Program-made: the position numbers and the translations under genes
The notes under the pieces: model-generated
Told to the model about the DNA's origin: nothing
Database searches by the model: none
Seen by the model: the letters and a program-made list of their open reading frames with translations, nothing else
Shown: piece after piece, positions 36,581 to 39,774 of the stretch
How the letters are laid out: every line of letters starts with the position of its first letter
How positions within the stretch are numbered: position 1 is the stretch's first letter
Source: Planctomycetota bacterium
Lineage (GTDB): Bacteria; Planctomycetota; B15-G4
Direction of reading: 5' to 3'
DNA length: 39,774 nucleotides
NCBI GenBank assembly: GCA_003644265.1
Contig: QNBX01000021.1
Coordinates: 1-39,774 of the forward strand

Positions 36581-37672
36581 ATGTCGCCCAACCGAATCGT
36601 CGACGCGCGCGCTGGCCCGGGGCGGGCGTGGAGACTGGCTGCCACGCCGGTCGCTACGCTGGCGCTCGCGGCTGTGGTCTCGTTGACGGCCTGCGGAGGC
36701 GCAGAGGCTGAACGCTCGTCGCGAGACGATCCGGCAGCGGCCACGGGCGCGGCGGCCTTCGAGGCCGCTCGCAACCGCGCCTTCCGTCTGGTGGACGCGG
36801 GCGCGCCGCCGGAGCAGGCCCTGGCCGCGCTACGCGAAGCCCACGCGCTGGACCCCACGGCCTTCGGCGTGAACGCGCGACTGGGCGCGCTGTGCGTCGA
36901 GCTCAAGCTGTACGGCGAAGCGCTCGGCTTCCACGCGGCAGCCTTGGCCGCTCACCCGGACGATCGCGTCAGCCGGCGCGAGGTGGTCTGGCTCGCGCTG
37001 CAGCTGGGCGACCCGACCCGGGCCCTGGCTGAGGTGGAGCCCCTGCTGGCGGGGCCTGAGCCGGACGGCGAGGCTTGCTATCTGAAGGCCATGGCGGCGG
37101 ATCAGCTCGGGCGACGCTCGCAGGCCCGGGCGGCGCTGTCCGAGCTGCCCGAGCAGGGCGCCGCCTCCGCGCTGGTCCTGCGCGGTCGCTTCGCGCTGGA
37201 GGCCGGCGAGCTGCCCGCGGCGCGCTCCGACCTGGAGCGTGCGCTGGCTCAGCGCCCCGACGATCAGGCCGCCCTGCGCGCCCTGGCCGACACCTGCCGG
37301 CGCGCGGGCGACGACGCGGCGGCCGCCCACTGGGACGAGGTGCTCTCGCTGTTTGTGGCCCTGCGAGACAACCGCTTCACCCGCCCCGCCAGCGGCCGCG
37401 CCGAGCGCAAGCTGCAGCGTCAGGCCCAGCGCAAGAACGAGTACATCGCCGCGGAGGTGGCGGCCCACGAGCGGCGACTGCGGCGCCTGCTGGAGCTGCA
37501 CCCCGACTGGCGCGAGGGCTACGAGCAGCTGGCGGACACGCTCACGCGCGCTGACCGCGACCAGGATGCGTGCGCTGTGATCGACGCGCTGCTGGCTCGT
37601 CACGGGCAGCAGATGGACCCGACGAACGTTGCGAACCTGCGCCGACGTTACTGCGGCGGAGAGAGTCAGTGA
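36581..37672 (+). CDS. TPR-repeat lipoprotein
   Basis: The 363-residue protein has a lipoprotein signal with lipobox LTAC (Cys38), preceded by a hydrophobic LAATPVATLALAAVVS region. The mature part is alpha-helical with tetratricopeptide-like pairs: ALAALREAHALDPTAFGVNARLGALC, EALGFHAAALAAHPDD, DLERALAQRPDDQAALRALADTCRRAG and a final RRLLELHPDWREGYEQLADTL unit. A basic stretch (RAERKLQRQAQRKNEY) near residue 275 may be a linker. TPR units mediate protein contacts. The gene overlaps the following CRTAC1-like lipoprotein gene by GTGA, so the two are translationally coupled and probably work together at a membrane surface. The frame upstream to 36509 runs into the MFS gene and is not used. Confidence 0.83.
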   Translation: MSPNRIVDARAGPGRAWRLAATPVATLALAAVVSLTACGGAEAERSSRDDPAAATGAAAFEAARNRAFRLVDAGAPPEQALAALREAHALDPTAFGVNARLGALCVELKLYGEALGFHAAALAAHPDDRVSRREVVWLALQLGDPTRALAEVEPLLAGPEPDGEACYLKAMAADQLGRRSQARAALSELPEQGAASALVLRGRFALEAGELPAARSDLERALAQRPDDQAALRALADTCRRAGDDAAAAHWDEVLSLFVALRDNRFTRPASGRAERKLQRQAQRKNEYIAAEVAAHERRLRRLLELHPDWREGYEQLADTLTRADRDQDACAVIDALLARHGQQMDPTNVANLRRRYCGGESQ

Positions 37673-39654
37673 GCGACGCGAGACCTGCTCGGGGCGCTGC
37701 AGTGAGCGGCACGCTGCCTGGCCAGAGACCTGCTCGGGGCGCTCAGGCCCATGGCTGGAGAGGGGCTGCGGGCGTCACGACGCGTGGGCGCCTGGTGCTG
37801 GCGATGGCCGTGTTGCTCGGCGTGGTGACGGCTTGCGCTGACGACGGCGGCGGCGACGGCGGCGACGGCGCAGGCGGCGCAGGCGGCGCAGGCGGCGCAG
37901 GCGCGGCAGGCGCGGCGGACCTTGGCGCCCGCGGCAAGCATGCGCCCGCGGGCAGCGGCGGCGCTGCCAGCGGCAGCCACGTCCACGCTGGCGAGCCCGC
38001 CTCAGGCCCTGCCCAGCTGCTGCCCGACGTGGCCTCGGCAGCCGGCATCGACATGCGCCATGAGCGCGGCGCCGCCGGCGACAAGCACCTGTTCGAGACC
38101 ATGGGCTCGGGCGCGGCGCTCTCCGACCTGGACGGCGACGGCCGGGTCGACTTGGTGTTGCTCCAGAGCGGCAGCCTGGCTCCCGAGCAGTTCGACGCGG
38201 ATCAGCTGCCGGCGCGTGGCCACCGGGCCGGCGCCACCAACCGCCTCTACCTGAACCGCGGCGGGCTGCGCTTCGACGAGCGCACGGCGGGCTCGGGGCT
38301 CGACCGGGCGGGCACGTTCATGGGCCTGGCGGTGGGCGACGTGGACGCCGACGGAGACCGCGATCTGTGGCTCGCGGCCTACGGCGACGACCTCGCGCTG
38401 CGCAACGACGGCGCCGCGCGCTTCGAAGATGTCAGCGTGCCCTCCGGCCTGGCCGACCGCCGCTGGAACATCGGCGGCGCCTTCCTCGACGCCGACCTGG
38501 ACGGCGACCTCGACCTGTACGTGGTGGGCTACCTGGACGTGCCGCTCAGCGGCAACCCGATCTGCGGACCCGCGCCCGACCAGCGCACCTACTGCCACGT
38601 GGACTCCTGGGCCGGCCTCGACGACAGGCTGTTGCTCAACGACGGCGGCGGGCGCTTCGTCGACGGCAGTGCGGCGGCCTCCCTGCCTGGCACGGGTGGC
38701 AAGGGCCTGGCGGTGGTGGGCGGCGACTTCGACGACGACGGCGACACCGACCTGTTCGTGGCCAACGACTCCTCGCCCAACATGCTGCTGCGCAACGAGG
38801 GCGACGGGCGCTTCGTGCAGGTCGGGCGCATGAGCTCGGTGGACCTCAACGGCGACGGCCGCACCGAGGCCTGCATGGGCGCCGACTTCGGCGACCTGGA
38901 CGGCGACCTCGACCTCGACCTGTACGTGGTCAACTTCGAGCAGGAGACCAACACGCTCTACCGCAACGACGGCCGCGGCTTCTTCACCGACGTGTCGACC
39001 TCCAGCGGGGCGGGCGTGCCCAGCACGCGGGTGCTCGGCTTCGGCACGCTGTTCGCCGACCTGGACGTGGACGGCGACCTCGACATCTACGTGGCCAACG
39101 GGCACATCGACGACAACATCGGCGAGATCTCGCCGGGCAGCCGCTACGCGCAGGTCGACCACCTCTACCTGAACGACGGGCGCGGGCGCTTTGCCCTCGC
39201 TCCGGCCGAGCTGTCGCCGTCGCTCTCGCAGCCGCGGGTGGGGCGCGGGGTGGTGACGGGAGACCTCGACGGCGACGGCGACGATGACCTGGTGGTGACC
39301 AACAACGGCCAGCGTCCCTGGGTGCTGCGCAACGACCTGGCCACGGGCAACCGCATCACGCTGCGTCTGGCCGGGCCCGACGGTCGCGCCGACGCCGAGG
39401 GCGCGCGCGTGCTGGTCACGCTGGGCGAGCGCACGTTCATGCGCGAGGTGCGCGTGGGCGGCAGCTACCTCTGCAGCCGCGACACGGAGGTCGTGCTGGG
39501 GCTGGGCGCGGCGGACGTCGCCGAACAGGTGCAGATCCGCTGGCCCGGCGGCGCCGTCAGCACCCACGGGCCGCTGCAGGCCGGCCGCCGTTACAGCATC
39601 ACGTTCGGTGGGGAGCAGGTGTCCGAGCAGGCGCTGGCGCCGCCGTCTCGTTGA
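37669..39654 (+). CDS. CRTAC1-like lipoprotein with VCBS repeats and ASPIC/UnbV domain
   Basis: The product has 661 residues from GTG 37669, which overlaps the previous stop as GTGA. The long N-terminus ends in a lipobox-like VVTAC (Cys56 from this start). GTG or ATG codons nearer the hydrophobic segment are alternatives. After Cys56 come Asp/Gly stretches and a Gly-Gly-Ala spacer. The central 480 residues hold VCBS/FG-GAP units with calcium loops (DLDGDGRVDLVLL, DVDADGDRDLWLA, DADLDGDLDLYVV, DFDDDGDTDLFVA, DLDVDGDLDIYVA, DLDGDGDDDLVVT). The C-terminal ASPIC/UnbV domain is clear: GARVLVTLGERTFMREVRVG, then IRWPGG. This is the CRTAC1 domain order. No enzymatic residues are known for the family. 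A surface binding role with the TPR partner is inferred. Confidence 0.88.
   Translation: MSDARPARGAAVSGTLPGQRPARGAQAHGWRGAAGVTTRGRLVLAMAVLLGVVTACADDGGGDGGDGAGGAGGAGGAGAAGAADLGARGKHAPAGSGGAASGSHVHAGEPASGPAQLLPDVASAAGIDMRHERGAAGDKHLFETMGSGAALSDLDGDGRVDLVLLQSGSLAPEQFDADQLPARGHRAGATNRLYLNRGGLRFDERTAGSGLDRAGTFMGLAVGDVDADGDRDLWLAAYGDDLALRNDGAARFEDVSVPSGLADRRWNIGGAFLDADLDGDLDLYVVGYLDVPLSGNPICGPAPDQRTYCHVDSWAGLDDRLLLNDGGGRFVDGSAAASLPGTGGKGLAVVGGDFDDDGDTDLFVANDSSPNMLLRNEGDGRFVQVGRMSSVDLNGDGRTEACMGADFGDLDGDLDLDLYVVNFEQETNTLYRNDGRGFFTDVSTSSGAGVPSTRVLGFGTLFADLDVDGDLDIYVANGHIDDNIGEISPGSRYAQVDHLYLNDGRGRFALAPAELSPSLSQPRVGRGVVTGDLDGDGDDDLVVTNNGQRPWVLRNDLATGNRITLRLAGPDGRADAEGARVLVTLGERTFMREVRVGGSYLCSRDTEVVLGLGAADVAEQVQIRWPGGAVSTHGPLQAGRRYSITFGGEQVSEQALAPPSR
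37680..37743. repeat. Exact 19-bp direct repeat at the start of the CRTAC1-like gene
   Basis: GAGACCTGCTCGGGGCGCT occurs at 37680-37698 and 37725-37743, 45 bases apart and in frame, so RPARGA appears twice in the N-terminal extension. It suggests recent duplication before the signal segment. Confidence 0.85.
37870..37915. repeat. 9-bp in-frame repeat encoding a Gly-Gly-Ala spacer
   Basis: GGCGGCGCA-type units are repeated about three to four times after the lipobox of the CRTAC1-like protein and read as GGAGGAGGAGAAGAA. This resembles in style the 9-bp repeat in the lysZ-lysJ linker. Confidence 0.75.
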
Positions 39655-39746
39655 GGCGTGCGGCCGTCGTCGCTGAACAGCGCTCGCCGCCTGGTGTTCC
39701 CTGGATGCCCTGCGCGGGTGCTCCCCACTCGTCTCTCCTCAGCCTC

Positions 39747-39774
39747 GCGACCGAGACCTGCGACCGAGACCTGC
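39747..39774. repeat. 13-bp tandem repeat at the right edge
   Basis: GCGACCGAGACCT occurs at 39747-39759 and 39760-39772, and the window ends two bases into a possible third copy. The 120 bp between the last gene and the edge hold no visible gene. Confidence 0.7.

Overview
The window is very GC-rich (third codon positions almost always G or C) and reads as a chromosomal segment of a planctomycete-like bacterium. That placement is an inference from gene content: several secreted beta-propeller proteins (RCC1, SBBP, FG-GAP/VCBS, CRTAC1/ASPIC-UnbV) with a recurring C-terminal beta-domain, a serine/threonine kinase with membrane segments and a TPR-like tail, and a dockerin-type secreted protein. 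No rRNA, tRNA, CRISPR array, IS element or phage gene was found. Layout: 1-14009 holds the 3' end of an RCC1-repeat protein, an inositol-monophosphatase-family enzyme, two small lipoprotein-type genes (one with HExxH), a kinase with a problematic 5' end, and two divergent giant secreted propeller proteins. 14010-15922 holds a small membrane protein, a zinc-ribbon protein, a DinB-like protein and a cupin. 15865-25838 (minus strand) is the centrepiece. 26116-33302 holds a membrane protein, a 982-aa cohesin-like/dockerin-like secreted protein, a GT39-type glycosyltransferase and a seven-blade FG-GAP protein. 33480-39774 holds GTP-dependent PEP carboxykinase overlapped by an MFS transporter, then a TPR lipoprotein translationally coupled to a CRTAC1-like lipoprotein. 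The central cluster is a compact operon for lysine synthesis through alpha-aminoadipate with the carrier protein LysW: hcs, lysT, lysU, hicdh, lysW, lysX, lysY, a fused lysZ-lysJ, and lysK. Homocitrate synthase, homoaconitase and homoisocitrate dehydrogenase make 2-oxoadipate. After transamination, LysX attaches aminoadipate to the C-terminal Glu of LysW, LysZ and LysY activate and reduce it, LysJ aminates it, and LysK releases lysine. The aminoadipate aminotransferase LysN is not in the window. Five of the eight junctions are 4-base ATGA overlaps. The kinase LysZ and aminotransferase LysJ form one 740-residue polypeptide joined by an Ala/Asn/Asp linker encoded by a 9-bp tandem repeat. The 54-residue lysW gene is easily missed because of its size. 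Upstream of hcs lies a candidate attenuator: a 19-codon leader ORF with two AAA lysine codons (the hcs lysine codons checked are AAG), followed by a 9-bp GC hairpin and a second hairpin covering the hcs ribosome site. An exact 11-nt repeat permits mutually exclusive 1:2, 2:3 and 3:4 pairings. This leader and the LysZ-LysJ fusion are the most novel signals in the window.
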